Shown: piece after piece, positions 1 through 7,867 of the stretch
How positions within the stretch are numbered: position 1 is the stretch's first letter
Layout: each line of letters opens with the position of its first letter
Source of the DNA: a virus
IMG/VR virus record: IMGVR_UViG_3300010354_000911
Coordinates: 1 to 20,012 of that record
DNA: 20,012 nucleotides
Direction: 5' to 3' (one strand)
The notes under the pieces: generated by a model
Told to the model about the DNA's origin: nothing
What the model saw: the letters and a program-made list of their open reading frames with translations, nothing else
Database searches by the model: none
Made by a program: the position numbers and the translations under genes

Positions 1-465
1 AAGAGAACCCCTGTGAAGGATACCAATAACAACAGGTTTCCCAGCATCAAGACTCTTATCAATGTCAGCAAAAGAAAGATTGTAACTAAAGTGTGACTTA
101 ACTCCATAACCTGCCAGAACTTTTGTCTGAACGGCATGGTCAGTTGTATCACCAATTGCAAATACTTTCTTAACGTATTCATCGTCGCCCTTAATGCTGC
201 CTGGCTTGAGGAAAGCAAGACACATAGCGCACGATGAACTGTTACAAGTTCTATGTGCATCTCTGTAGTTATCTACTTGATTGAAATAGGGAACTGCTAG
301 AACTGCTGGTGTAGGTGGTTTAGTTCTAAAGATTCCAATCCAATCTGTTTCTGAATCATCAAGGAACTGAGCAGGTAGGTTGTCTTCCAACCATTGAACT
401 GCTGCTACATGATTATCATTAGTGTCATCATAAAATTTAAAAAAGTTATGAAGGTCTAATGTCAT
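1..465 (-). CDS. C39-like cysteine peptidase, C-terminus cut by window edge
   Basis: The first 155 residues are visible and the frame stays open to base 1. The stretch from about residue 57 to 85 has the look of a papain-fold C39-like peptidase: a VPYFNQ segment with Gln63, then HRTCNSSSCAMC with the likely catalytic Cys79 (Cys74 is the alternative). The segment ending VVIGILHRGSL at 145-155 is the usual strand before the catalytic His, which would lie outside the window. From memory this resembles proteins common in T4-like cyanophages and cyanobacteria. A role in cutting peptides, possibly cell-wall cross-bridges during lysis, is inference. No signal peptide is seen. The ATG overlaps the stop of the upstream gene as ATGA, so translation is probably coupled to the nuclease-like gene, and both would be served by the late promoter near 825. 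Confidence 0.8.
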   Translation of the reverse strand, partial: MTLDLHNFFKFYDDTNDNHVAAVQWLEDNLPAQFLDDSETDWIGIFRTKPPTPAVLAVPYFNQVDNYRDAHRTCNSSSCAMCLAFLKPGSIKGDDEYVKKVFAIGDTTDHAVQTKVLAGYGVKSHFSYNLSFADIDKSLDAGKPVVIGILHRGSL

Positions 466-800
466 TTCTTCTCTCCGAATAAACTGATGAAATACTCTGC
501 GTCTACCACTGCTAGTGGTTTCTTTCCATTCTTTTTAATTACAACGAGAGGTTCATAGTCACCAGAGTTGGCAATTGCCTGTTCATAGGCATCCCATATA
601 TTTAGCTTCTCAACGTTTTTGCATTCTATACTATGAGGAAACTTTGACCTAGCAGCACGAGCCATGATAAGATCTTCACCTCCTGCTCCCATGCTACGGG
701 ATTCTATATCCTCAGGGTGAATGTCTAGTGCTTCAATCAGTTTGTCTCTAACCCATTGTTGCAGGCGGCGACCCTTCGCTTTTGCTGAACTTGGATTCAT
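462..800 (-). CDS. small PD-(D/E)XK-like nuclease or resolvase candidate
   Basis: A 112-residue protein with a basic N-terminal helix (AKGRRLQQWVRDKL, residues 7-20), a GEDL motif at 41-44 and an IECK motif at 58-61. Asp43 followed by Glu59-x-Lys61 has the layout of a PD-(D/E)XK active site, as in small Holliday junction resolvases and restriction-like nucleases. The following helix, with Asp70 and Gln74, fits the fold. The family is inferred from motifs only, so the substrate is unknown; resolvase or DNA-end processing are options. The ATG has a GGAGG Shine-Dalgarno at 810-814 with a 9-base spacer, and that GGAGG is the 3' arm of the hairpin at 809-825. The gene ends in an ATGA overlap with the peptidase gene. 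Confidence 0.72.
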   Translation of the reverse strand: MNPSSAKAKGRRLQQWVRDKLIEALDIHPEDIESRSMGAGGEDLIMARAARSKFPHSIECKNVEKLNIWDAYEQAIANSGDYEPLVVIKKNGKKPLAVVDAEYFISLFGEKK

Positions 801-803
801 AAT

Positions 804-825
804 AAAAAACCTCCATGATGGAGGT
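804..825 (-). terminator. Terminator hairpin whose 3' arm is the next gene's Shine-Dalgarno
   Basis: On the minus strand ACCTCC (825-820), loop ATCAT and GGAGGT (814-809) form a 6-bp stem followed by six Ts (809-804), which fits an intrinsic terminator after nrdB and the 51-residue ORF. The GGAGG of the 3' arm is also the only good Shine-Dalgarno for the gene starting at 800. Folding would therefore both end transcription and hide the ribosome site in any read-through RNA. Confidence 0.75.
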
Positions 826-832
826 ATTTATC
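825..832 (-). promoter_or_regulatory. Putative T4-type late promoter (GATAAATA)
   Basis: GATAAATA matches the T4 late consensus TATAAATA at 7 of 8 positions. With T4 spacing (box at -13 to -6) the start site falls on an A at 819, immediately after the 5' arm of the hairpin. Transcripts from here would lack that arm and expose the GGAGG ribosome site for the gene starting at 800. The box directly follows the TAG stop of the small ORF. Confidence 0.6.
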
Positions 833-987
833 TATTCAGTTGAACCAAGGGTCAGGGATACGCCCATTCTTTTCATCTTTTGTTCTATCGCCCACAGCGC
901 CCACGCTGCTGAGAGACTGTTGGGGCCATTGTTCTCCAGCAGTCTCTCCCTCAACTCCATCAGTTTTTCGTAATCCCTTCTCCTCAC
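832..987 (-). CDS. 51-residue hypothetical protein after nrdB
   Basis: A short frame starts at a GTG that overlaps the nrdB stop as GTGA and ends in TAG at 832. The product is charged and helical (RRRDYEKLMELRERLLENNG, then SAAWALWAIEQKM) and resembles a two-helix protein. The composition is protein-like, whereas the competing frame across this stretch is not. No clear Shine-Dalgarno precedes the GTG, although AGGAG lies just downstream of it; an ATG at the tenth codon is an alternative start. Coupling to nrdB through the overlap is the best argument that it is translated. I do not recognise a function. It is followed directly by the late promoter motif and terminator hairpin. Confidence 0.6.
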   Translation of the reverse strand: MRRRDYEKLMELRERLLENNGPNSLSAAWALWAIEQKMKRMGVSLTLGSTE

Positions 988-2165
988 AGTTTAAAACCAG
1001 CGAAAGTATCTTTCTTAACATCTTGTTTAATACCTCCGATGACATATGATTCCACTTCAGTTTCCTGTGGTGCAACTTGTAGACCCTTAGAGGATAACCA
1101 GTGCTGTGTCCAAGGCAGTGGATTGTTTGACATAGGAGTATCAAACACGGGCTTCAAACCGATCGCTCTCATACGACGATTAGCAATATACTCAACGTAG
1201 GAGTTGAGCAGTTTATCATTGAGACCAATGATGCTGCCATCCTTAAACAGATACTGTGCCCATGCTTTCTCTTCATCTACAGTCTTTTTAAACTGCTCTA
1301 CTGTCCATGCCTCTTCTTCTTTAGCAATCTGGAGAATGTCTGGGTCATCGCCGTTAAGCCAGTTTTTGATAATGTTCTGTGTAAGAACAAGATGTTGGCT
1401 TTCGTCTCTTGCGATGAGAGAGATAATTTTAGCGGATCCCTCCATAAGTTTAAGTTCGCCAAAAGCGAACGAGCACGCGAACGAAACATAGAACCTGATT
1501 CCCTCTAGAATGTTAACGTTGATGACGGCACGATACAGTTTGCGCTTCAACTCATATAGAGTTTCTTTAGCGGCAGGAACACCTTCTAACTGATGCTGCC
1601 ACTGATTGCCAGAAGAGTAATCTTGTGCCGCTTGAATGAAGTCATCATATGCTTCAGTGACACTCTTCGCTCGCTCAAGGATATTCTGGTCATCAAGGAT
1701 AGTATCAAATACTTCCGATGGGTCAGAATAAACATTCTTAATAATGTATGTATAAGAGCGACTATGAATCATCTCCATGGTCTCCCAGATTGTCATAGCA
1801 GATTCCAACTCAGGTAGTGAGCAGTATGGAATGAATGCCATACCAGGACCACGACCCTGCACAGAGTCAAGCATAATCTGATACTTTAGATTGGCAGTAT
1901 AGATATGCTTCTGCTCTGGGCGAAGGGTTGCATAATCTCCTCTATCTTTTGATAGGGAAATTTCTTCTGGTCGCCAGAAGTATCCCAGTTGCTGCTGAGT
2001 TAGTTTGTCAAAGATAGGATACTTGTAGGTATCGTATCTTTGAATGCCCAATGGAGCACCAAAAAACATTGGTTGCTTTTTTAGATCAACGTGCTTAGTG
2101 TTGAATACTGTCATCCCCTCAATGGTAGGGGTGGTCTCGGTAAGCTTAAATCTTGCAACTGTCAC
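984..2165 (-). CDS. nrdB: Ribonucleotide reductase class Ia beta subunit
   Basis: NrdB houses the diiron-tyrosyl radical cofactor that starts reduction of ribonucleotides to deoxyribonucleotides by NrdA. The 393-residue protein aligns throughout with E. coli NrdB. The iron ligands and radical residue are visible: Asp100 (LLDS-like segment), Glu131 and His134 in METMEMIHSRSY, the radical Tyr138, the Glu of NILEGIRF, and the Glu and His of ARDESQHL. The C-terminus (DTFAGFKL) is the flexible tail that docks on NrdA. The start is a GTG at 2165 with a GGAGG-type Shine-Dalgarno about 9 bases upstream, lying inside the last codons of nrdA (20-bp overlap). It supplies dNTPs for phage replication together with nrdA. 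Confidence 0.97.
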   Translation of the reverse strand: MTVARFKLTETTPTIEGMTVFNTKHVDLKKQPMFFGAPLGIQRYDTYKYPIFDKLTQQQLGYFWRPEEISLSKDRGDYATLRPEQKHIYTANLKYQIMLDSVQGRGPGMAFIPYCSLPELESAMTIWETMEMIHSRSYTYIIKNVYSDPSEVFDTILDDQNILERAKSVTEAYDDFIQAAQDYSSGNQWQHQLEGVPAAKETLYELKRKLYRAVINVNILEGIRFYVSFACSFAFGELKLMEGSAKIISLIARDESQHLVLTQNIIKNWLNGDDPDILQIAKEEEAWTVEQFKKTVDEEKAWAQYLFKDGSIIGLNDKLLNSYVEYIANRRMRAIGLKPVFDTPMSNNPLPWTQHWLSSKGLQVAPQETEVESYVIGGIKQDVKKDTFAGFKL

Positions 2166-4458
2166 AGTCTTCTTCCTCCTGGGATCCTTCTAGAATTGAA
2201 TTGAGTAAACTTTCGATTTCTTTTTTCTTATCTTCATCATCGGCATCTTTCTTAATATCATACGTATTTTGATAATAAGAAGTCTTCCAACCATACTTGT
2301 AAGTATTCAATAGATCTTGTGCCATTACTGACACAGGAACCTCATTATCGGCATAATTCTCTGGATTATACGACCAGTTTCCAGATATCGCTTGATCAAA
2401 GAACTTTTGCATAACAGCAACAATATTAATATAACCAGTATTGCTAGGCATATCCCAGAGCAACGTATAATTGTTCTTAAGAGTTTGATACTGTGGAACA
2501 ATCTGCTTGAGAACTCCCTTCTTCGACTTCTTAACGGACAAGAAAGCACGAGGGGGTTCAATTCCGTTTGTTTCATTTGACACAACGGAACTGCTCTCTG
2601 AAGGCATCTGTGCCGACAATGTTGAGTTCCTGAGACCGTTAGCCAGGATGGATGTTCTAAGTGACTCCCAATCATAGTTAAGATTATGTGGTACGATGTC
2701 GTCTACATCTTTCTTATATGTATCGATTGGAAGAATACCATCTGCATACTTTGTGCGATTGAAGTATCCACATGCTCCTTTCTCAACTGCAAGTTGATTA
2801 GAAGACTTCAGTAGATAATACTGGAATGCTTCAGTGAGACTATGAACTAAATGAGCTGCAGCAACATCAGAATACTTGACCTGATTACGTGCTAACCAAT
2901 GCGCTAAACCAATATAACCAATACCAAGTGAGCGACGATTCTTAGTTGATTCTTCAGCAGCAATCACAGGATACTTTTGATAATCAATCAACTCATCCAG
3001 TGCCCTCACAGATAGGTCACATAGCTCCTCAAGGTCATCAAGGTGCTTAATCTTACCGACATTGATAGCAGAGAGAATACACAGAGCAATCTCTCCCTCT
3101 GGATCATCGATATGCTGCAATGGTTTGGTGGGAAGGGTAATCTCTTGGCAGAGGTTACTCATCCAAACCTTATCCTTGAAAGAAGAATGCTCATTGCAAT
3201 GGTCAATATTCATAATGTAAATACGACCAGTCTCTGCTCTCTCTTTCAGGAGTGAAAGAAATAGTTCTTGACCGCCAATAGTTTTTCTTGGAATAGAAGT
3301 ATCTCGTTCGTAAACAGTGTATAACTCGTCAAATCCAGCAAGACCAAAAGCATCAGACAGACCTGGAACGTCGTGTGGAGAGAAGAGTGAGATGTCTTCG
3401 TTACGGATGAATCGCTCATAGAAGAGTTTGCTGATTTGGATGCTGTAGTCTAACTTACGAACACGATTATCTTCAGTTCCTTTGTTATTTTTTAATACTA
3501 GGATGTCTTCGATTTCCCTGTGCCAGATTGGGAAGTGAACTGTTGCGCTTCCGCCTCGTATACCATTTTGCGTGCAGCAACGGACAGTGCTTTCAAACTT
3601 TTTGAGAAACGGTATAACTCCAGTGTGAGCCACTTCGCCCCCTCGTATTTTACTGTTGAGAGCACGGATTCGACCTGCGTTGATACCGATGCCCGCCCTT
3701 TGTGCAACGTATCTGCCAATAGCCATATCAGAACTAAAGATACTATCGAGGGTGTCATCGCTGTCAACAAGCACACAGCTAGCAAATTGTCGAAGTGGAG
3801 TTCGCACTCCCGCCAAGATAGGTGTGGGAACGTTGATCTTGTGCTTTGAGATTGCGTCGTAGTATTTTCTGACATATGATAGTCTGGTTTCTTTTGGATA
3901 CTCAGCGAAGATGGTTGCCGCCACTAGCATATAAGCATATTGTGGTGTTTCAAATACACTGCTACTGCTTCTATCTTGCACGAGGTATTTGTCAACGACC
4001 TGACGTAGACCTGCATAAGTGAATAGATAGTCACGATTATGATCAATCCACGAATTAATTTTATCCCATTCTTCATCGGAATATTTAGTTGCTAGTTCTT
4101 TATCGTAGATACCTTTCGTGATACCTTCACACAAATGTGCTCCTACCGTTGGAAAGCCGTGCTTCCAACCATCTCCAAAGACTTGCTTATATAGAGAGAA
4201 CAGCAAGAGACGAGCAGCAACATACTGATAATTTGGAGCGTCAAGTTCAATGAGGTCACTAGCCGACCTGATAAGAATTTCTTGGATTTCTTGTGTTGTG
4301 ATTCCATCATAGAACTGAATGCCTGATTGGATTTCTACCTGTGAAGGTGAAACTCCAGCGAGACCTTCACATGCACATTCTACCATCAAATGAATCTTAT
4401 CAAGGTTAAGAGATTCTGTAGATCCATCACGCTTGTTAACTTTGATACCGTTGCTCAT
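2146..4458 (-). CDS. nrdA: Ribonucleotide reductase class Ia alpha subunit
   Basis: NrdA is the catalytic subunit that reduces ribonucleoside diphosphates. With the ATG at 4458 the protein has 770 residues; GGAAG lies 6 bases upstream of it, and an in-frame TTG four codons earlier is a poorer choice. An ATP-cone-like N-terminus (about 5-90) suggests allosteric control by ATP/dATP. By alignment with E. coli NrdA, the active-site residues are Cys228 (SCVLVDS), Asn435-x-Cys437-x-Glu439 (SNLCQEI), Cys460 (GEIALCILS) and Tyr728/Tyr729 (TSYYQNT). The C-terminal redox pair is Cys765 and Cys768 (CDSCKI). The start overlaps the primase stop as ATGA, and the 3' end overlaps nrdB by 20 bp. All key residues are present, so the enzyme is expected to be active. 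Confidence 0.97.
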   Translation of the reverse strand: MSNGIKVNKRDGSTESLNLDKIHLMVECACEGLAGVSPSQVEIQSGIQFYDGITTQEIQEILIRSASDLIELDAPNYQYVAARLLLFSLYKQVFGDGWKHGFPTVGAHLCEGITKGIYDKELATKYSDEEWDKINSWIDHNRDYLFTYAGLRQVVDKYLVQDRSSSSVFETPQYAYMLVAATIFAEYPKETRLSYVRKYYDAISKHKINVPTPILAGVRTPLRQFASCVLVDSDDTLDSIFSSDMAIGRYVAQRAGIGINAGRIRALNSKIRGGEVAHTGVIPFLKKFESTVRCCTQNGIRGGSATVHFPIWHREIEDILVLKNNKGTEDNRVRKLDYSIQISKLFYERFIRNEDISLFSPHDVPGLSDAFGLAGFDELYTVYERDTSIPRKTIGGQELFLSLLKERAETGRIYIMNIDHCNEHSSFKDKVWMSNLCQEITLPTKPLQHIDDPEGEIALCILSAINVGKIKHLDDLEELCDLSVRALDELIDYQKYPVIAAEESTKNRRSLGIGYIGLAHWLARNQVKYSDVAAAHLVHSLTEAFQYYLLKSSNQLAVEKGACGYFNRTKYADGILPIDTYKKDVDDIVPHNLNYDWESLRTSILANGLRNSTLSAQMPSESSSVVSNETNGIEPPRAFLSVKKSKKGVLKQIVPQYQTLKNNYTLLWDMPSNTGYINIVAVMQKFFDQAISGNWSYNPENYADNEVPVSVMAQDLLNTYKYGWKTSYYQNTYDIKKDADDEDKKKEIESLLNSILEGSQEEEDCDSCKI

Positions 4459-5441
4459 ATTTTCTTCCAAAGATTAAGTTTTACTTTTGCTTCTAAACCT
4501 TTATAGGTGTTACATTCTACCACAGATTGAACATTATGACCAGCGAGAAACATATCATTAATATCTTTCTCTTTAATATTATCTGGCCAAATAACTACTT
4601 TATTTCCACGCTGTATGGTTTTGTCAATACGTTCGACGATCTGTTTGTTTCGTGGTTCGTTATCGTATATCCAAGTAGCATCGCTAATCCCCCAGTCACC
4701 GAGATGAACATCAGCTCCACACATAGCAAGCGAGTTGCGAATGAAAAGTGAGTCGAACGGTCCTTCAGTGATGTAGATGTTTTCATTTTTGTTTATACGA
4801 TCAAGTCCGAATAATTTAGGATATTGCTTATCCAAGATGGTAGTGATATAGCGAAGAGTTGCATTCTTATTAAGAGACCTCGCTTGATATCCAAATACAT
4901 TTCCATCTTCCGAGATTAGTGGGAGTATAATTCTAGGTTCTTTAATTGTGTTTTGATTATTCTCCCAAGCGTTGAAATCCTCTGCGTAATAGAAGTTTGA
5001 GTAAAATGACTCTGGAATCTTTCGGTTGAGCAGATATTGTTTTGCTGGGTGTGTAATATTTAGTGATTCGATACTTTGCAGTTCACTAAAAATGTTCTTC
5101 TTGAACACTGGTTTGACAATAAAAGGTTTGAAGTCAGGAGTCTTCACCTGATAGTTCTTACCAGTCATCCCTTCTTTGTATCTCTCCATGACATATTCAT
5201 CATGAAGATTGACACTCTGATCCTTTAGGAACTGAGAAAAGTTACGAGTAACTCCACAGTTATGGCACTTGTATACAAAGCTATCTCGCATCGAGAAGAG
5301 ATAACCTCGTGCCTTATTCTGTTTCTTCTCAGAGTCACCACAATAAGGGCAACGAAAGTTGTAGGTGCCTTTCTTTTTTTCAGTAAATTTTAGAAGTTGT
5401 GAGGAGACCAGACCAATATACTTGGTGTCAATATAATTCAT
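4455..5441 (-). CDS. 61: DNA primase, T4 gp61-like
   Basis: This primase makes RNA primers for lagging-strand synthesis and works with the gp41 helicase. Its 328 residues contain an N-terminal zinc-binding domain with Cys31, Cys34, Cys59 and Cys62 (RCPYCGDS and KCHNCG). A TOPRIM-type catalytic core follows, with ITEGPFDSLF (Glu226), then WIYDNEP (Asp260) and DINDMF near 293-298. The length is close to that of T4 gp61. The ATG overlaps the stop of the upstream coiled-coil gene as ATGA, and its own stop overlaps the nrdA start in the same way, so primase and reductase genes form one translationally coupled run. It is separated from gp41 by about 8 kb of late-type genes. Confidence 0.93.
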   Translation of the reverse strand: MNYIDTKYIGLVSSQLLKFTEKKKGTYNFRCPYCGDSEKKQNKARGYLFSMRDSFVYKCHNCGVTRNFSQFLKDQSVNLHDEYVMERYKEGMTGKNYQVKTPDFKPFIVKPVFKKNIFSELQSIESLNITHPAKQYLLNRKIPESFYSNFYYAEDFNAWENNQNTIKEPRIILPLISEDGNVFGYQARSLNKNATLRYITTILDKQYPKLFGLDRINKNENIYITEGPFDSLFIRNSLAMCGADVHLGDWGISDATWIYDNEPRNKQIVERIDKTIQRGNKVVIWPDNIKEKDINDMFLAGHNVQSVVECNTYKGLEAKVKLNLWKKI

Positions 5442-5830
5442 TTCGATTTTTGGATGGTCGCTCCTCCTATAGTAGCACTCGTTTTACCAACTGTCAAGAG
5501 GTTACCAAAAAAAGTTGAAGATCCAATAACAACTATTGCAGTAGTGGCAACTCCCATTGTTACCCAACGAAACTTAGAAAGGTCTTCTACTTTCTTTTCA
5601 AGTTTTTCTAACTTGGTATTGATGCCTTTAATAAGTTCTAAAATTGCTGCTTCTGATCTATCTACTTGATCTAATCTATTTTCGTGACGTTCTAAAATGA
5701 GAGCAACATTTTGGTTGCTCTCACTTATTTTGTCTACTGCTCTTTCAAGCTTGTCAAGCATCTCCTTGGAGAGATCTTCATATATTTGAAACTTCGCTTC
5801 TAATATCGAAAGGTCTTTCCCAAATGGCAT
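5438..5830 (-). CDS. Coiled-coil protein with one membrane segment
   Basis: The 130-residue product has a long helical, heptad-like region (about 15-87, e.g. EMLDKLERAVDKI and INTKLEKLEKKVEDL) followed by a hydrophobic segment at about 88-110 (WVTMGVATTAIVVIGSS) and a short polar tail. This layout, coil then membrane anchor, resembles XhlA-type holin-accessory proteins, but I see no diagnostic motif and treat that as a guess. It starts at ATG 5830 with AAGGAG 4 bases upstream and overlaps primase by ATGA. Its neighbours are an unknown lysine-rich protein upstream and replication genes downstream. Function unknown. Confidence 0.8.
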   Translation of the reverse strand: MPFGKDLSILEAKFQIYEDLSKEMLDKLERAVDKISESNQNVALILERHENRLDQVDRSEAAILELIKGINTKLEKLEKKVEDLSKFRWVTMGVATTAIVVIGSSTFFGNLLTVGKTSATIGGATIQKSK

Positions 5831-5841
5831 GACACTCCTTA

Positions 5842-6621
5842 TCAGACGTTTCTTACTGCAAAATCAAGAGCCTTCTGATAAGATGATGCACTCATATTCA
5901 ACATGACACGGAACTTATCTCTGTTCTCTGGGGATAAACCTTCGTAAGTAGCAAGGATTCTTTTAGCATCGAAGACGCCAATTCTACCTGATGTGCCATC
6001 ATTGAATACAAGATTAGCAAATGATGTCTCAGGATCTCTACCCCAACCACTTCCTTCTTCAGCAACTTTAAGAGCAGTAGTGAATACATCTACGCCACCA
6101 GCAGAACCAGTTCTAGGTTGAGCAATCATCTCACCATTCTCCAAAATAACATTACCTTCTGGATCAAAAGAATTCTTTTGAACTACTTGCTTCTGTGCTT
6201 TTTGTTGTTTCTGCGCTGACTTCTTTTTGAAATCAGACATACGAGCACGTAGAAGAGTATTCATTTCATCAGACTTATCCTGTGCCTGTTGCTTAGCATC
6301 AGTGCGCTTTCTTTGAAGTTCTCTTTTTGCTCGCATCTGCTTGCTAGCTTTGATTTGCTTCTGTGCCTTTTCGGTTTCAGAAGTTACTTCAGAGATAATC
6401 TCTTTGTTCTCTTCAGACATTTTTGTTTTCCTCCTGGACATAACTCGTTGGATTAATTTCTTAGCACTTTTTTTACGACCATCAATTTTTTCATCTTTGG
6501 TCTTTTTCAAGTTTTTCTTTTTCTTTGCTGTGTTAACAAAGACAAAGGCAGGAGGAAGTGCTAAGCTAGATCCATCACCTGCCATCATTTCATTCATAGT
6601 AGTTTGAGAAGTTTCAGACAT
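5842..6621 (-). CDS. Lysine-rich coiled-coil hypothetical protein, possible internal start
   Basis: The 259-residue product has a hydrophobic N-terminal patch (LALPPAFVFVN, 20-30), a strongly basic stretch (32-67), a charged Lys/Gln-rich helical region (about 70-150) and a compact-looking C-terminal domain (about 170-259, including GSGWGRDPETSFANLVF). I do not recognise the family; nucleic-acid binding or a virion role is possible from charge alone. The first ATG overlaps the upstream gene by 28 bp and has only a weak Shine-Dalgarno. A second in-frame ATG at 6420 (residue 68, MSEENKEI) has a perfect AGGAGG at 6430-6435 with a 9-base spacer, so a 192-residue product is likely to be made too or instead. 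Confidence 0.78.
   Translation of the reverse strand: MSETSQTTMNEMMAGDGSSLALPPAFVFVNTAKKKKNLKKTKDEKIDGRKKSAKKLIQRVMSRRKTKMSEENKEIISEVTSETEKAQKQIKASKQMRAKRELQRKRTDAKQQAQDKSDEMNTLLRARMSDFKKKSAQKQQKAQKQVVQKNSFDPEGNVILENGEMIAQPRTGSAGGVDVFTTALKVAEEGSGWGRDPETSFANLVFNDGTSGRIGVFDAKRILATYEGLSPENRDKFRVMLNMSASSYQKALDFAVRNV
6430..6435 (-). promoter_or_regulatory. Strong internal ribosome-binding site
   Basis: AGGAGG on the minus strand lies 9 bases before the in-frame ATG at 6420-6418, inside the gene at 5842-6621. It is the best Shine-Dalgarno of this gene, clearly better than the one at the upstream start. It decides between a 259- and a 192-residue product, or indicates both. Confidence 0.6.
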
Positions 6622-6953
6622 TGTTCGTCTACATCTTTTTTGTCTACATCTGGTGGCAATCTATCTAAGAATAACATGTATGCTTTTAAGATTGACCAGT
6701 ATTGCGATTCTATTTTATAGAATAGAAGCAGCGTTGCTGCGTCATTGAATACATTATATAGTGTTATGATATGATTCAAAATTAAATGATGTTTCAATTC
6801 ACCTGTAGTTTCATAACGACGAAGTAATCTTTTAATATATTTAAATTTTTGAAGATCTTCTTCAAAGTCATCATATGTTACAGACAACGGGTTGTCATAG
6901 TTTTTAATTGCAAATAACAACCAGTTGTCTGGTGTCAATTCATGGAAGATCAT
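6594..6953 (-). CDS. DUF7207-like phage hypothetical protein
   Basis: A 119-residue, mostly helical protein. The opening HELTPDNWLLFAIKNYDNP, the later KFKYIKRLLRRY, and the run LNHIITLYNVF followed by LLFYKIESQYW resemble a small family that I recall from many T4-like phages (DUF7207, recalled from memory and not checked). No catalytic motif or membrane segment is evident. In this window it sits between the Ig-like structural protein (6-base gap) and the lysine-rich protein (28-bp overlap), consistent with a virion-assembly role, but the function is unknown. The Shine-Dalgarno is weak, so coupling to the upstream gene is likely. Near the 3' end GATGTAGAC occurs twice, giving the DVDKKDVD repeat. 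Confidence 0.8.
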   Translation of the reverse strand: MIFHELTPDNWLLFAIKNYDNPLSVTYDDFEEDLQKFKYIKRLLRRYETTGELKHHLILNHIITLYNVFNDAATLLLFYKIESQYWSILKAYMLFLDRLPPDVDKKDVDEQCLKLLKLL

Positions 6954-6959
6954 ATATCA

Positions 6960-7832
6960 TCAAGCGTAAGTTAGCGAAGCAGAATTAGAAGTAATCTCTT
7001 CAGTTCCACCCGCAGAAGAAATCTTCACGCGATACTTGTAACCATCATAGGTTGCCTTAGCAGCAGCAGTAAGCGTGAGAGTATCTGTAGTAGCACCAGT
7101 GTATACACCAGTATTTGTGAGGTTAGTCCACTTAGTTGTCTGCGTTGCAGTTTGATACTGCCACTGATAGATAAGAGTTCCTGGTGTTCCAGTTGTTGAA
7201 GTGGTAACTGTAAAGGTTCCTGTAAATGGAGTAGCAGCACCAGTAACAGCAGCAGGTTGACCAGTAATTGTTACAGCAGATGCAACGTCAGCAGCAGGAT
7301 TATCTTCAGTGCCACCATCAGCAGTTCCATAGTCACCAACACTAGCTCCCTGAGTTGCATTAGCAAATGCTAAGCACTCTGCCTTGTGACGAGTATTGCC
7401 ATCACCATCAGTGTAGGTTCTATATGCCCACCAACCTGGCCACTTGAGACCACGAACTTTGTTCTCATCTAAAGATGCTTCTGTGTCATCAATGAAGAGA
7501 AGACTTGTTCCTGATGGGAAGTGTGCGTTCTGACCGTTCTCGTGGAGAAGAAGTGCAGCAACTTCCTTAGGAGGTGTTCTGCGAAGAGCATTAGCAGCGG
7601 TAACAGTTCCTGTTGAACCAGCATATGCAACCTTCAGTTTAAGAGTGGTCGCAGAAACTACAGACTCAACACTATACTGAACACCGCCTAGGGAAAGAAC
7701 ATCACCGTTCTGAACAAAATCAGCAGTTGCTCTGTTAGTAAAATCGCCAGTTGTAGTTACGGTAGTGCTACCATTCGTAACACTAACATTAGTTGCCAAC
7801 GCCTTAGCGTCGATTGTTCCGAAAATTGCCAT
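6960..7832 (-). CDS. Virion structural protein with C-terminal Ig-like domain
   Basis: The 290-residue protein is rich in Thr, Ser, Ala and Gly. Residues 1-90 are beta-rich (NVSVTNGSTTVTTTGDF, then GDVLSLGGVQYSVESV). A central region at 95-180 contains WPGWWAYRTYTDGDGNTRHK and AECLAF, which I recall from cyanophage structural proteins. Residues 185-290 form an Ig-like domain with the usual Trp and Tyr positions (LIYQWQYQT, DTLTLTAA, YKYRVKISSAGG). Such domains are often displayed on capsids or tails and may bind cell-surface glycans. The gene has its own late promoter (TATAAATA at 7868-7875) and an AGAGGAAACCG-type ribosome site just before the ATG. It is probably a late, abundant virion or decoration protein. 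Confidence 0.85.
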   Translation of the reverse strand: MAIFGTIDAKALATNVSVTNGSTTVTTTGDFTNRATADFVQNGDVLSLGGVQYSVESVVSATTLKLKVAYAGSTGTVTAANALRRTPPKEVAALLLHENGQNAHFPSGTSLLFIDDTEASLDENKVRGLKWPGWWAYRTYTDGDGNTRHKAECLAFANATQGASVGDYGTADGGTEDNPAADVASAVTITGQPAAVTGAATPFTGTFTVTTSTTGTPGTLIYQWQYQTATQTTKWTNLTNTGVYTGATTDTLTLTAAAKATYDGYKYRVKISSAGGTEEITSNSASLTYA

Positions 7833-7867
7833 CGGTTTCCTCTATAAAATATTCGTATTCTAAAAAG

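Noticed and set aside
836-1144. 102-residue minus-strand frame overlapping the end of nrdB
   Set aside because: It runs out of frame through conserved nrdB codons and its product is not protein-like; the 51-residue frame at 832-987 explains the intergenic part better.
4080-4087. TAAATA-type motif inside nrdA (similar ones near 600 and 5050)
   Set aside because: They lie deep in coding sequence with no gene start nearby, and are expected by chance in AT-rich DNA.
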